Source of the DNA: Thalassotalea sp. PP2-459 | Lineage (GTDB): Bacteria; Pseudomonadota; Gammaproteobacteria; Enterobacterales; Alteromonadaceae | Assembly (NCBI RefSeq): GCF_001913705.1 | Contig: NZ_MKQD01000037.1 | Coordinates: 1-64,000 of the forward strand | Direction of reading: 5' to 3' | Length of the DNA stretch: 64,000 nt | Part shown: positions 28,655 to 36,349 of the stretch, piece by piece | Position numbering within the stretch: the first letter of the stretch is position 1 | Layout: each line of letters begins with the position of its first letter | Position numbers and translations under genes: made by a program | Notes under the pieces: generated by a model | Told to the model about the DNA's origin: nothing | The model's database searches: none | The model's input: the letters and a program-made list of their open reading frames with translations, nothing else

Positions 28655-29495
28655 AGAGTACTCCAAACATGGCGGTTACTTTATGAGATTTATCAACAAT
28701 GGGGCTATCTGTTATGTTGTCAGTGTACTTAGTAAAGCTAATGCCGGCACTAAATGTCCATGACTCAGAAATAGGGCGTTGCACGAATATTTCAACTTGG
28801 CCCTTTAACGTGGTGTCAGCTTCGTAATATGGCCTTGTGTCGGTAACTTCGTGACCTTTTATGCCATAGTAATAGTCCATCATGCTATCTGGATAATAAC
28901 TTAAGCTGGTATTGATATAAATGTCCCAATTTCGATAAGGGATCAAATGACTATAAAATGCTTCGACTAACCAACCTTTGGCATGGCTAGGTACAGCAAG
29001 GTTTGCAACATCTATAGATAGTTGGCTATTTGCATAATAATGGGTATAACGTAAGCCAATACCTTCACCAACATCTCGTTCGGAAAGCCCATAGATACTG
29101 TCTATTTTTTTATCGGCTTGTTCCATAATATTATCGGGTGAAATACCGGCAATATAAGCTTTACTGATGATATCGAGTTCCCAGTTTTCGCGGACTATTA
29201 ATTGATAACCGAGTTCGGCACCCAGAGCGAAACTTTCAGAGCGTCGATGATTGGATTGAATGAAAAAGCCTTTGTAGTAAAAATCGAATAGTAGCGGTAT
29301 GGTGAGGTAACTTTTCAGATCTGTTTGCTCAACGTCTTTGAGTATAATGTCGGTATAATAGGCTGAAATACCTATTTGTGCTTGCCAACTGAAGGTTTTA
29401 TTAAAAACCGTACTTTGGTTCTCTGGCTTTTTTTCATTAGCGTTAACGTTGGCGCACATCAAAACGAACATGATGCTGATGAGCAATTTAGGCAT
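28644..29495 (-). CDS. MipA/OmpV family outer-membrane protein
   Basis: A predicted outer-membrane beta-barrel of 283 residues with signal peptide MPKLLISIMFVLMCANVNA. Alternating hydrophobic strands and a C-terminal aromatic residue (AMFGVLYVF) fit barrel assembly by BAM. The MipA/OmpV family in E. coli scaffolds MltA and PBP1B, while OmpV members act as porins; which applies here is unknown. It is the first gene of the operon mipA-DUF3019-regulator-kinase, so it is probably both controlled by and linked in function to the two-component system. Confidence 0.85.
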   Translation of the reverse strand: MPKLLISIMFVLMCANVNANEKKPENQSTVFNKTFSWQAQIGISAYYTDIILKDVEQTDLKSYLTIPLLFDFYYKGFFIQSNHRRSESFALGAELGYQLIVRENWELDIISKAYIAGISPDNIMEQADKKIDSIYGLSERDVGEGIGLRYTHYYANSQLSIDVANLAVPSHAKGWLVEAFYSHLIPYRNWDIYINTSLSYYPDSMMDYYYGIKGHEVTDTRPYYEADTTLKGQVEIFVQRPISESWTFSAGISFTKYTDNITDSPIVDKSHKVTAMFGVLYVF

Positions 29496-29716
29496 TTGGG
29501 CAAGTTCCTATGAAGTAAATGCAACTATCTTTCAACAGGATTATTGAGAAATGATCAACAGTCCCTTAGTGACAAGGGCAATGTTAACAAATTGTGCTAT
29601 TTATTGGCAGTTCTAGCATAAGGTAAAGTGTTTAAAAATTGTAAATAAAATTAGCATTGTTGAATGCGTATAATGGTTTATCTGCTCAAGTACGCTATTT
29701 AAGAAGGTACAAAATG

Positions 29717-30553
29717 CTAACTTGTGCTCTTCATGCTCTGAATTGTTGACTGTAAACTGGTCAGCAATGGCGAAGCTTGTTGAAAGGCAAGTACAACTTC
29801 TCGTGTTAACGCTAAACCTTGTACTGTTTTAAAACAGATATCGGGTAATTCGGTGATTTCTTTATGCGCAGGGACAATTGCCCCGCCAAGCCCAGCTCTT
29901 ACTAACCCTATTGCATAATCAATCGTTTGAATATTTGCCCTTATTCGAGGATAAATACTTGCTTTTGTTAACGTTGATGAAAGTGTTTGCCATGCGGAAC
30001 AAGGGACACGTTGAATAAAGTCTATTTGATGAAAGTCTGCTATGGTGATTTCATTTTTAAGTGCAAGAGGATGATTATGAGGTAATGCGATAACAAAACG
30101 TTCTTGCCAAATTGTGATAAAATTTTCAGCGGAGATTAGCTCTTCTTTTGTGATGATTCTAGCATGGCATTGCGCATCTTGAGGCACTAGTGTGAGTGAC
30201 ATAGAAGGCTCTTTAGAAATAAATGCCTTAAGCAGCTGGCTCATACGTTCTACGCCTAAGCCTTTCGTTACGCCAAGTGAGAATTCACTTTTAATGGTTT
30301 GTTGGTTAAAACTGGTTTTTATGGCTTGTGCTTGGCCAAGTAATTGTTTAGCCATAGGGTAAAGTTGTTTACCTTCTTGTGTGGGACAAACTCCTGTTGA
30401 CTGACGAGTAAATAACCCTTGTTGTAATTCACGCTCTAACTGTGCAACAGCGTTTGAAATAGACGGCTGAGCAATAAAGCAAGCTTTTGCTGCGGCGTTA
30501 AAGCTGCGATGTTCATAAACAGCGACAAAATACTTTAATTGTTTTAAATCCAT
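29717..30553 (-). CDS. LysR-family transcriptional regulator
   Basis: A 278-residue LysR regulator with the N-terminal winged HTH (MDLKQLKYFVAVYEHRSF, ACFIAQPSISNAVAQLE) and a periplasmic-binding-like effector domain. ATG 30553 is chosen because LysR proteins normally begin at this MDLKQL; ATG 30571 is in frame. It is divergent from glutaryl-CoA dehydrogenase with 149 bases between. That matches the GcdR arrangement in lysine and glutarate degradation, where the effector is glutarate; this is inference from position. An ATAG-N7-CTAT operator-like palindrome lies just upstream. Confidence 0.88.
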   Translation of the reverse strand: MDLKQLKYFVAVYEHRSFNAAAKACFIAQPSISNAVAQLERELQQGLFTRQSTGVCPTQEGKQLYPMAKQLLGQAQAIKTSFNQQTIKSEFSLGVTKGLGVERMSQLLKAFISKEPSMSLTLVPQDAQCHARIITKEELISAENFITIWQERFVIALPHNHPLALKNEITIADFHQIDFIQRVPCSAWQTLSSTLTKASIYPRIRANIQTIDYAIGLVRAGLGGAIVPAHKEITELPDICFKTVQGLALTREVVLAFQQASPLLTSLQSTIQSMKSTS

Positions 30554-30576
30554 GCCATTCTCATGTGTCATTATTT

Positions 30577-30597
30577 GCTATAGTTTAAAGCTATAGC
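30577..30597. promoter_or_regulatory. LysR-type operator candidate
   Basis: GCTATAG (30577-30583), seven bases, then CTATAGC (30591-30597) form a perfect dyad that contains the T-N11-A core of LysR sites. It is 24 bases upstream of the lysR start and about 106 bases from the gcdH start, the usual place for autoregulation and divergent activation. Confidence 0.6.
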
Positions 30598-30702
30598 AGT
30601 TAGATAAAAACTATATTTTACCTTTAATGAACGTTTGCGTAACCTTACGTTGTAAATTGGAATGCACACTGAGTTGTAATAGCTCTAAAAGAGAGATTTA
30701 GC

Positions 30703-31878
30703 ATGAATACACCATGTTTTAATTGGCAAGATCCGTTACTGTTTGATGCGATGCTTTCTGAGGAAGAGAGGCTGATTCGTGATACTGCGCAACAATATTG
30801 CCAAAAGTCATTAATGCCTAGAATTTTGCAGGCAAATCGCAACGAAGTTTTCGATGTGAGTATTATGCAAGAATTGGGTGAACTTGGATTACTTGGATGT
30901 ACCTTACCTGCAAAATATGGTGGCGCAGAAACAAATAATGTCAGTTATGGTTTAATTGCTCGCGAAATTGAGCGGGTTGATAGTGGTTACCGCAGCGCTA
31001 TGAGCGTGCAGTCTTCACTGGTGATGCATCCTATTTTTGCTTATGGGAATGAAGCTCAAAAGCAAAAATATTTACCACAGCTTGCAACTGGAAAAATGAT
31101 AGGCTGCTTCGGATTAACTGAGCCTAATTCTGGATCTGACCCTGCAAGTTTAACAACCAGAGCTGAAAAAGTATCTGGTGGATACCGTATTACGGGTAAC
31201 AAAATGTGGATCACAAATGCCCCAATCGCTGATGTTTTTATTGTTTGGGCTAAGCTTGCTGGCGACATTAAGGGTTTTATTTTAGAAAAAGGCATGCCAG
31301 GGCTTTCAACGGCTAAAATAGACGGTAAGTTTTCATTACGGGCATCAAGCACGGGTGAAATTATCATGGACAATGTGTTTGTTGAAGAGCAACAAATGCT
31401 GCCAAAAGCTTCTGGACTTTCAGGCCCTTTTGGTTGTCTAAATAAAGCACGTTTTGGTATTGCTTGGGGAGCGTTAGGCGCCGCTGAATTTTGCTGGCAC
31501 GCGGCCAGACAATATACATTAGATCGTGAGCAATTTGGTAAACCATTAGCAGCAACACAGTTAATTCAAAGAAAACTAGCCGATATGCAAACTGACATTA
31601 CCACAGCTTTGCTTGCTGTTTTACAAACGGGTCGTTTAATGGATAGCCAACAATTAGCACCACAAGCAATTTCGTTAGTAAAACGAAACTCTTGTGGTAA
31701 AGCATTAGATATTGCTCGTGCCGCTAGGGATATGCACGGTGGTAATGGCATTGCTGATGAATATCATGTCATTCGCCATATGATGAATTTAGAAGCTGTG
31801 AATACTTACGAGGGCACACATGACGTGCACGCGTTAATTTTAGGCCGTGCGCAAACAGGTATACAAGCGTTTTATTAA
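30703..31878 (+). CDS. gcdH: Glutaryl-CoA dehydrogenase
   Basis: An FAD enzyme converting glutaryl-CoA to crotonyl-CoA and CO2 in lysine, tryptophan and glutarate catabolism. The N-terminus [24 protein letters not shown] is the usual GcdH start, distinguishing it from other acyl-CoA dehydrogenases. Family motifs [13 protein letters not shown] and KMWITNAP are present, and the catalytic base is Glu370 in NTYEGTHD. Length 391 is standard. AGAGAG precedes ATG 30703. It is transcribed away from a LysR gene and ends nine bases before the convergent deacetylase gene. Confidence 0.92.
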   Translation: MNTPCFNWQDPLLFDAMLSEEERLIRDTAQQYCQKSLMPRILQANRNEVFDVSIMQELGELGLLGCTLPAKYGGAETNNVSYGLIAREIERVDSGYRSAMSVQSSLVMHPIFAYGNEAQKQKYLPQLATGKMIGCFGLTEPNSGSDPASLTTRAEKVSGGYRITGNKMWITNAPIADVFIVWAKLAGDIKGFILEKGMPGLSTAKIDGKFSLRASSTGEIIMDNVFVEEQQMLPKASGLSGPFGCLNKARFGIAWGALGAAEFCWHAARQYTLDREQFGKPLAATQLIQRKLADMQTDITTALLAVLQTGRLMDSQQLAPQAISLVKRNSCGKALDIARAARDMHGGNGIADEYHVIRHMMNLEAVNTYEGTHDVHALILGRAQTGIQAFY

Positions 31879-31887
31879 TATGGAATA

Positions 31888-32682
31888 TTATTCGTTGATC
31901 AGATCATTCTCATAGGCAGGCGTGTTAAGCAACGTTGAAACGGTGACGAAGGTATAATTGTTTGCCAGGTAGTGTGAAATTATGTTGTCTAAAGCGTTAA
32001 TGGTGTTTTTACGATTTCCGCCACCATCATGCATAAGAATGATCGCTTCTGGGTGCATAAATTCAGTTGCAGAGCTCACTAAATTGGTAACTGAATTTGT
32101 TTTTTCATTCCAGTCTTGAGTGTCTATCGACCAGATAATGGTTTTAATATTACGCTCGGCAAGGAATTGCACTTGTTGATCAGAAATTCGGCCAAAAGGA
32201 GGCCTAAATAATAGTGGTGTTTTACCCGAAATAGACTGACTGATTTTGCGTTGTTTATTGATTTGCTGACGCCAAAATTCATCAAGATTAGGGTAATTGA
32301 GCATATCGTCATGATCCCATGAATGATTTGCAATTTCATGACCGTCGTTGAGCACTTGAGTAACAATGTCAGGATATTGTTGCATTTGATCACCCAGCAT
32401 AAAAAACGTTGCGTGAATTCGGTGTTTTTTGAGTATCTTTAGCAACGCGATGGTATGGTGCGAAGGGCCATCATCAAAGGTAAGCGAAACGGTTTTATTT
32501 GTGTAACGACCTTCTAATATATAATGCTGAGGGAACGTTTTAGCTCGATGTTCATGTACACCAAAGTTTGAAGGCTCTGCGCGTCTTATGTGAGAAGGTT
32601 CTGATTTTTCATTAATCGCTGGTATTTGTTGGCAGCTGAACAGCAATAAAAGCACAGCTAAAAGAGTAAAGCGCATGTTCAT
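31888..32682 (-). CDS. Polysaccharide deacetylase (NodB/CE4), probable lipoprotein
   Basis: A predicted envelope CE4 deacetylase. Start ATG 32682 or 32676 gives a short signal peptide ending LLFSC, a plausible lipobox; the frame is open to 32754, but that extension would precede the signal. CE4 motifs in order: TFDDGPS (metal and base Asp), HSWDHDDM (the two metal His), RPPFGR and, near the end, ILMHDGGG. The protein is about 264 residues. Substrate could be chitin oligosaccharides, an exopolysaccharide or peptidoglycan; the sequence does not tell. It is divergent from argR, an unusual partner, and shares its upstream region with an ARG-box-like site. Confidence 0.88.
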   Translation of the reverse strand: MNMRFTLLAVLLLLFSCQQIPAINEKSEPSHIRRAEPSNFGVHEHRAKTFPQHYILEGRYTNKTVSLTFDDGPSHHTIALLKILKKHRIHATFFMLGDQMQQYPDIVTQVLNDGHEIANHSWDHDDMLNYPNLDEFWRQQINKQRKISQSISGKTPLLFRPPFGRISDQQVQFLAERNIKTIIWSIDTQDWNEKTNSVTNLVSSATEFMHPEAIILMHDGGGNRKNTINALDNIISHYLANNYTFVTVSTLLNTPAYENDLINE

Positions 32683-32749
32683 ATAGAGACGGTTAAAAAG
32701 CAATGATTTTATATACCTTAAAGTAAGCACGGGGTCATTACAATCTGGC

Positions 32750-32763
32750 TGCATAAATATTCA
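32750..32763. promoter_or_regulatory. ARG-box candidate
   Basis: TGCATAAATATTCA differs at one position from the ArgR half-site palindrome TGAATWWWWATTCA. It lies 150 bases upstream of argR, in the shared divergent region with the deacetylase gene. A second half-like TGAATAAAAG occurs at about 32838. Autoregulation by ArgR is usual. Confidence 0.5.
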
Positions 32764-32912
32764 TGGTTTTATAATATTTATATTTATCAAGCTAGGGAGT
32801 ATTCAGCCTTTGTAAGAGGTGTAAACTACAAAAAGAATGAATAAAAGATAGGACTAACGCTAAAAAGTCGTTAAAATATTCGCTAATACACTTACTTGAA
32901 CAAAGACAGATA

Positions 32913-33383
32913 ATGACATCTATACGCAAGAAAAATGAAGCTGAATTAATTATAGCCTTTAAAAGTTTATTAAAAGAGCAATGTTACGGCTCTCAAGGTC
33001 AACTTGCAGCGGCACTTGCTGAGCAAGGCTTTAAAAATATGTCTCAAGCTAAAATTTCGCGTTTGTTATCTAAACTTGGCGCCGTTAAAATGCGTAACGC
33101 TAGCGATCAAGTGGTCTATATTCTTCCTGATGAATTAGCTATTCCAAAATCTCGTCAAGCGATTCAATCTGTGGTTGCCAGTGTAAAACACAACAACATG
33201 CAAATTATTGTTAAAACAGGCATTGGCGGTGCACCACTCATTTCTCGTATGCTAGACAGCATGGGAGAGTCTGCAGGTATTTTAGGTACTTTAGCGGGTG
33301 ATGATACTATTTTTATTGCACCGATAGATGTCAAAAGAATCGATCAAACCACCGAAGATATAAAGCGTTTACTTGACGTTTAA
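32913..33383 (+). CDS. argR: Arginine repressor
   Basis: A hexameric arginine-responsive repressor of 156 residues, the usual length. The N-terminal winged HTH contains GSQGQLAAALAEQGF and MSQAKISRLLSKLGAVK. The C-terminal domain has the oligomerisation and L-arginine binding motif GTLAGDDTIFI, with the Asp pair that contacts arginine. It controls arginine biosynthesis and catabolism. In many gammaproteobacteria argR is divergent from mdh; here the neighbour is a polysaccharide deacetylase. A rho-independent terminator follows immediately. Confidence 0.97.
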   Translation: MTSIRKKNEAELIIAFKSLLKEQCYGSQGQLAAALAEQGFKNMSQAKISRLLSKLGAVKMRNASDQVVYILPDELAIPKSRQAIQSVVASVKHNNMQIIVKTGIGGAPLISRMLDSMGESAGILGTLAGDDTIFIAPIDVKRIDQTTEDIKRLLDV

Positions 33384-33387
33384 TATT

Positions 33388-33413
33388 AAAAAAGCGCTCA
33401 GCGCTTTTTTTTT
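33388..33413 (+). terminator. Rho-independent terminator of argR
   Basis: AAAAAAGCGC (33388-33397), loop TCA, GCGCTTTTTT (33401-33410) and three more T. Perfect stem with a T9 run; it begins four bases after the argR stop. The A-run on the other side would allow action on the minus strand too. Confidence 0.9.
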
Positions 33414-33440
33414 GCTTTAATTTCAATTGAATATAGAATG

Positions 33441-33455
33441 TGACACTAAGTGTCA
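33441..33455. promoter_or_regulatory. Operator-like palindrome upstream of the membrane XRE operon
   Basis: TGACACTAAGTGTCA is a perfect 7-1-7 palindrome. Further TGTCA words follow at 33458-33462 and 33474-33478. It lies about 100 bases before the first gene of the operon, which encodes an XRE regulator, so self-binding is a natural guess. Confidence 0.5.
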
Positions 33456-33551
33456 TATGTCAGATTCTTGTCCTGTCATAAGCATGTCGCAGACCATTTT
33501 ACTTGCTTGTGATGTACTTGCTCTCGAAGTGAATTAACAACAGGATATCAA

Positions 33552-33989
33552 ATGAATAATGAAAAACTCCAAACGGATATGAATGAATCAATGCAAGAAG
33601 TTGGTTATCGAGATGGCTACCATTTCCATTTCATCTTAGATGAACAACGCATCCATGTGCATTGCTCAGCACTATCGGGAAAAGAGAACATCTATGTAAA
33701 TGATGAATTGATATTGTCTCAGCGAAGTTTACGCCGGAAATCTTGTCATGCGTTAACTATTGCCAATCGAATGGTTGAAGTTGAAGTTACCATGGCAAAG
33801 ATATTAATCGGTGAAGTGCATTGTACTCTAATTGCTGATGGCACACATGTAGCAACGCAAAAACAAGTGCTTAAAAAACACTATCAACTTAAAGATAAAA
33901 AAGTAATACCTTGGCTACTGCTCTGTGGTTTATTGGGAGGCGTAATAGGGTATATGAGTGTTGAAATAATGAATAAGTTGTTTTTGTGA
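33552..33989 (+). CDS. Unknown protein with C-terminal membrane helix
   Basis: A 145-residue protein of no family I recognise. Residues 1-110 look soluble and beta-rich (YHFHFILDEQRIHVHCSAL, EVHCTLIADG); the segment KKHYQLKDKK precedes a single hydrophobic helix (about 119-138, PWLLLCGLLGGVIGYMSVEI). With a basic stretch on the N-side and a short tail, the soluble domain is probably cytoplasmic. First gene of a three-gene unit with a membrane-anchored XRE regulator 25 bases downstream and a 43-residue membrane peptide. AACAGGATATCAA upstream contains an AGGA ribosome site. A regulator partner or antagonist is a guess only. Confidence 0.65.
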   Translation: MNNEKLQTDMNESMQEVGYRDGYHFHFILDEQRIHVHCSALSGKENIYVNDELILSQRSLRRKSCHALTIANRMVEVEVTMAKILIGEVHCTLIADGTHVATQKQVLKKHYQLKDKKVIPWLLLCGLLGGVIGYMSVEIMNKLFL

Positions 33990-34014
33990 ACACGTTTGCA
34001 AGTAGAGGCTATAC

Positions 34015-34341
34015 ATGGATATAAGTGCAAAAAAAATAAAACAGCTCCGTACTGATAAATCGTGGACACAGCAACATTTAGCAGATGCCTGTGGTGTTAG
34101 TCTACGAACCATTCAGCGTGTAGAAAGGTATGGCAATAGTTCGAAAGAGACGTTAATGGCATTAGCCTCAGTATTTGAGCAAGAGCAAGCGACGTTATTA
34201 GATCTTACGAGCCAAATCGAAGTCGTAGAGCACGTTGTCGATATTACACCTCAACATAAGCGTAAAGCGCTTGTATTAGCGGGTGTATGCGGTCTTGTCG
34301 TCGGTGTACTGGTCACTATTCTCGTGCAAAATTTAGTTTAG
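34015..34341 (+). CDS. Membrane-anchored XRE-family regulator
   Basis: A 108-residue protein with an N-terminal HTH_3 domain (WTQQHLADACGVSLRTIQRVE, about residues 3-60) and a single C-terminal transmembrane helix (about 84-105, LVLAGVCGLVVGVLVTILV). A DNA-binding domain tied to the inner membrane suggests control by an envelope signal or by its membrane partners. The HTH resembles that of the XRE protein at 4614, which lacks the helix. Second gene of a compact three-gene unit. The family of HTH plus C-terminal helix is known in marine gammaproteobacteria, but I know of no assigned function. Confidence 0.78.
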   Translation: MDISAKKIKQLRTDKSWTQQHLADACGVSLRTIQRVERYGNSSKETLMALASVFEQEQATLLDLTSQIEVVEHVVDITPQHKRKALVLAGVCGLVVGVLVTILVQNLV

Positions 34342-34353
34342 TAAGAGGTCATT

Positions 34354-34485
34354 ATGAAAACATGGTGGAAATCTTTAACTGCAGCAGAGCAATCTGCATT
34401 AGCAACCTTAGGAGGCATCAGTGCCGTTATTTTTTTATTCGCTAGTGGTATTGTTATCGGTAGTGCTTTAGCAAGGTTGTTATAA
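34354..34485 (+). CDS. 43-residue single-span membrane peptide
   Basis: ATG 34354 follows AAGAGGTCATT, a good ribosome site, 12 bases after the XRE stop, and the frame ends TAA 34483-34485. The product MKTWWKSLTAAEQSALATLG... has one hydrophobic helix (about 19-41) after a short amphipathic N-terminus, and ends ALARLL. It is followed directly by a terminator, so it is the last gene of the unit. Small size, good signals and membrane nature support a real gene, likely a membrane partner of the neighbouring regulator. Function unknown. Confidence 0.65.
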   Translation: MKTWWKSLTAAEQSALATLGGISAVIFLFASGIVIGSALARLL

Positions 34486-34502
34486 ACAAACCTAGTTAGT
34501 AC

Positions 34503-34530
34503 AAAAAAGCAGCTGTTAGGCTGCTTTTTT
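34503..34530 (+). terminator. Rho-independent terminator of the membrane XRE operon
   Basis: AAAAAAGCAGC (34503-34513), loop TGTTAG, GCTGCTTTTTT (34520-34530). Perfect 11-bp stem ending in T6, 18 bases after the small membrane gene. The A-tract on the left could also serve the convergent galM transcript. Confidence 0.9.
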
Positions 34531-34584
34531 ATTGTCAATTTTAAACAACCTCCTATGAAGGTGGCTTTTTACTTCTAATCGCTA

Positions 34585-35682
34585 TCACGCTTCGATTGAA
34601 AAAACATACCGTGATTTACTATAAAAAGGTGTGTTGGGGGTTAACAAGGTATTGTTAATGTCAGCACCTGTTTTCATGTTGTTCGCTCGTTGTGGCTCTA
34701 AGCATAAAGCTGCACGTTGTTGATAACGACTGTTGTTTTTTCCTGTGTGACTTCCGTCAATATAATTTGCTGTGTATAAAATGACACTTGGCTGATCACT
34801 ATACAAGGTAAGGGTTCTTCCGGAGGCTGGATCTACAACTTTCGCTATGTAATGTTCACCTGTTTGAGCATCTGGGTTTACCAACCAATAATTATCAAAA
34901 CCTTTCGCTATTTGTACTTGTTCATCATCGCCGTCAATATGTTTACTTAAGGAGGTTAATTGACGAAAATCTTGTACTGTTCCTGATACCTCACAAATTT
35001 CCCCTGTGGGGTAAGCGGTTGGCGTCATAGGCAAGAAGTGATCAGCATTAATTGCTACTTGATGCTGCGCTATTGAACCACTGTTATGTCCTGCTAAATT
35101 AAAGTAACTATGCTGGGTTAAATTGAGCAATGTAGTTGCGTCGGTTTCAGCGAAATATTCAACAGACAGTGTATTGTGATCGTCAAGAGTGTAAACCACC
35201 TTAATCGTGACATTACCAGGGTAACCATTTTCACCATCCGGGCTAACATAGCTTAACGTTAAGCTGGTGTTTTGGTGTTCGTGCTTAGCAACTGCATGCC
35301 ATAGCTTTTTGTTTAAAGCATGCGGACCACCGTGTAATTGGCTGTCTGGAGCATTTAACGCTAGTTGATATTGTTTTCCATCAAGCGATATTTTACCTTC
35401 GGCAATTCTTCCAGCATATCGACCAATAATGGCACCAAGGTAATAAGTATCTTGCTCGTAATCTGCCACGTTATCGTAACCAAGTACAATGTCGGCAAGA
35501 CGCCCTGTAATGTCGGGGGTGAAAATAGACACAATAATACCACCATAATTGGTGATGTTAACTTGCATGCCTTGCTTATTTGTTAAGGTGTATAGCGTAG
35601 CTGATTCACCTGATAATAATGTACCAAAAGGCTGTTCAGTAATGCTTGAATCGCTAAAAATACCGGTCACACATGTCTCCAT
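34585..35682 (-). CDS. galM: Aldose 1-epimerase (mutarotase)
   Basis: Interconverts alpha and beta anomers of galactose or glucose. The GalM motifs are present: GRYAGRIAEGK, LHGGPHALNKKLW (first catalytic-site His), NLTQHSYFNLAGH (catalytic His), the Asp pocket KGFDNYWL and LCLEPQ with the catalytic-base Glu near the end. Length 365 is slightly above the usual 340-350 because of an N-terminal 20-residue extension (METCVTGIFSDSS). No signal peptide, so cytoplasmic. It stands alone, not in a gal operon; it could serve sugars imported by the vSGLT-like carrier at 14211. Confidence 0.92.
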   Translation of the reverse strand: METCVTGIFSDSSITEQPFGTLLSGESATLYTLTNKQGMQVNITNYGGIIVSIFTPDITGRLADIVLGYDNVADYEQDTYYLGAIIGRYAGRIAEGKISLDGKQYQLALNAPDSQLHGGPHALNKKLWHAVAKHEHQNTSLTLSYVSPDGENGYPGNVTIKVVYTLDDHNTLSVEYFAETDATTLLNLTQHSYFNLAGHNSGSIAQHQVAINADHFLPMTPTAYPTGEICEVSGTVQDFRQLTSLSKHIDGDDEQVQIAKGFDNYWLVNPDAQTGEHYIAKVVDPASGRTLTLYSDQPSVILYTANYIDGSHTGKNNSRYQQRAALCLEPQRANNMKTGADINNTLLTPNTPFYSKSRYVFSIEA

Positions 35683-35867
35683 TTTTGATGATACTACTGT
35701 GATATCTTATCTATGTAAAAGCTAGGTGCAAGTATTTGCTGATAAATCAATTTTTTAAAATGTATTTTGGTATTTTAGGGGACTACTATTATTGATATTC
35801 TCAGGTTGCAATTATTCTTATTGTTTGGGAAGCTTAGCGCTATAAAAAAAATTGATAAGAAGTTGTT

Positions 35868-36329
35868 ATGAAAGGACTCAACATTCGTGTTGCTACCCAA
35901 GATGATATCCCAATATTACAGACGTTAGAGCAAGGTGTGATAGCTGCAGAGCGTCCGTTTGAAAACCAATTCAAACCTGAACCCGTTACCTATTACAATC
36001 TTGATGAATTGATTAAGAGTGATGAAAGTGTATTAATTGTCGCCACATTGCAAGGGCAAATCGTAGCCAGCGGTTATGCCAAACTTAAAGCTGCAAAACC
36101 TTATTTACAGCATCGATTTTTGAGCTATATCGGATTCATTTATGTTGCGCCAACGCTTCGTGGAAAAGGGGTGGCTGAACAGGTTTTACAATACCTAGAA
36201 GAGTGGTCGATATCGCAAGGGGTTAATATATTGCATTTAGATGTGTTTGCACAAAATGAACCCGCAATGCGCGCTTATGAAAAGTTTGGTTTTGTACCCC
36301 ATTTAATTGATATGAGAAAGGTTATCTAA
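35868..36329 (+). CDS. GNAT family N-acetyltransferase
   Basis: A 153-residue acetyl-CoA-dependent acetyltransferase. The acetyl-CoA pyrophosphate loop appears as VAPTLRGKGVAEQVLQYL (R/QxxGxG/A), followed by ILHLDVFAQNEPAMRAYEKFGFVP, the typical GNAT C-terminal strand and helix. Acceptor substrate unknown. The next gene starts 20 bases downstream, so the two may be co-transcribed, though no functional link is evident. Confidence 0.88.
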   Translation: MKGLNIRVATQDDIPILQTLEQGVIAAERPFENQFKPEPVTYYNLDELIKSDESVLIVATLQGQIVASGYAKLKAAKPYLQHRFLSYIGFIYVAPTLRGKGVAEQVLQYLEEWSISQGVNILHLDVFAQNEPAMRAYEKFGFVPHLIDMRKVI

Positions 36330-36349
36330 CTCTTAACAAGGATGTAATT

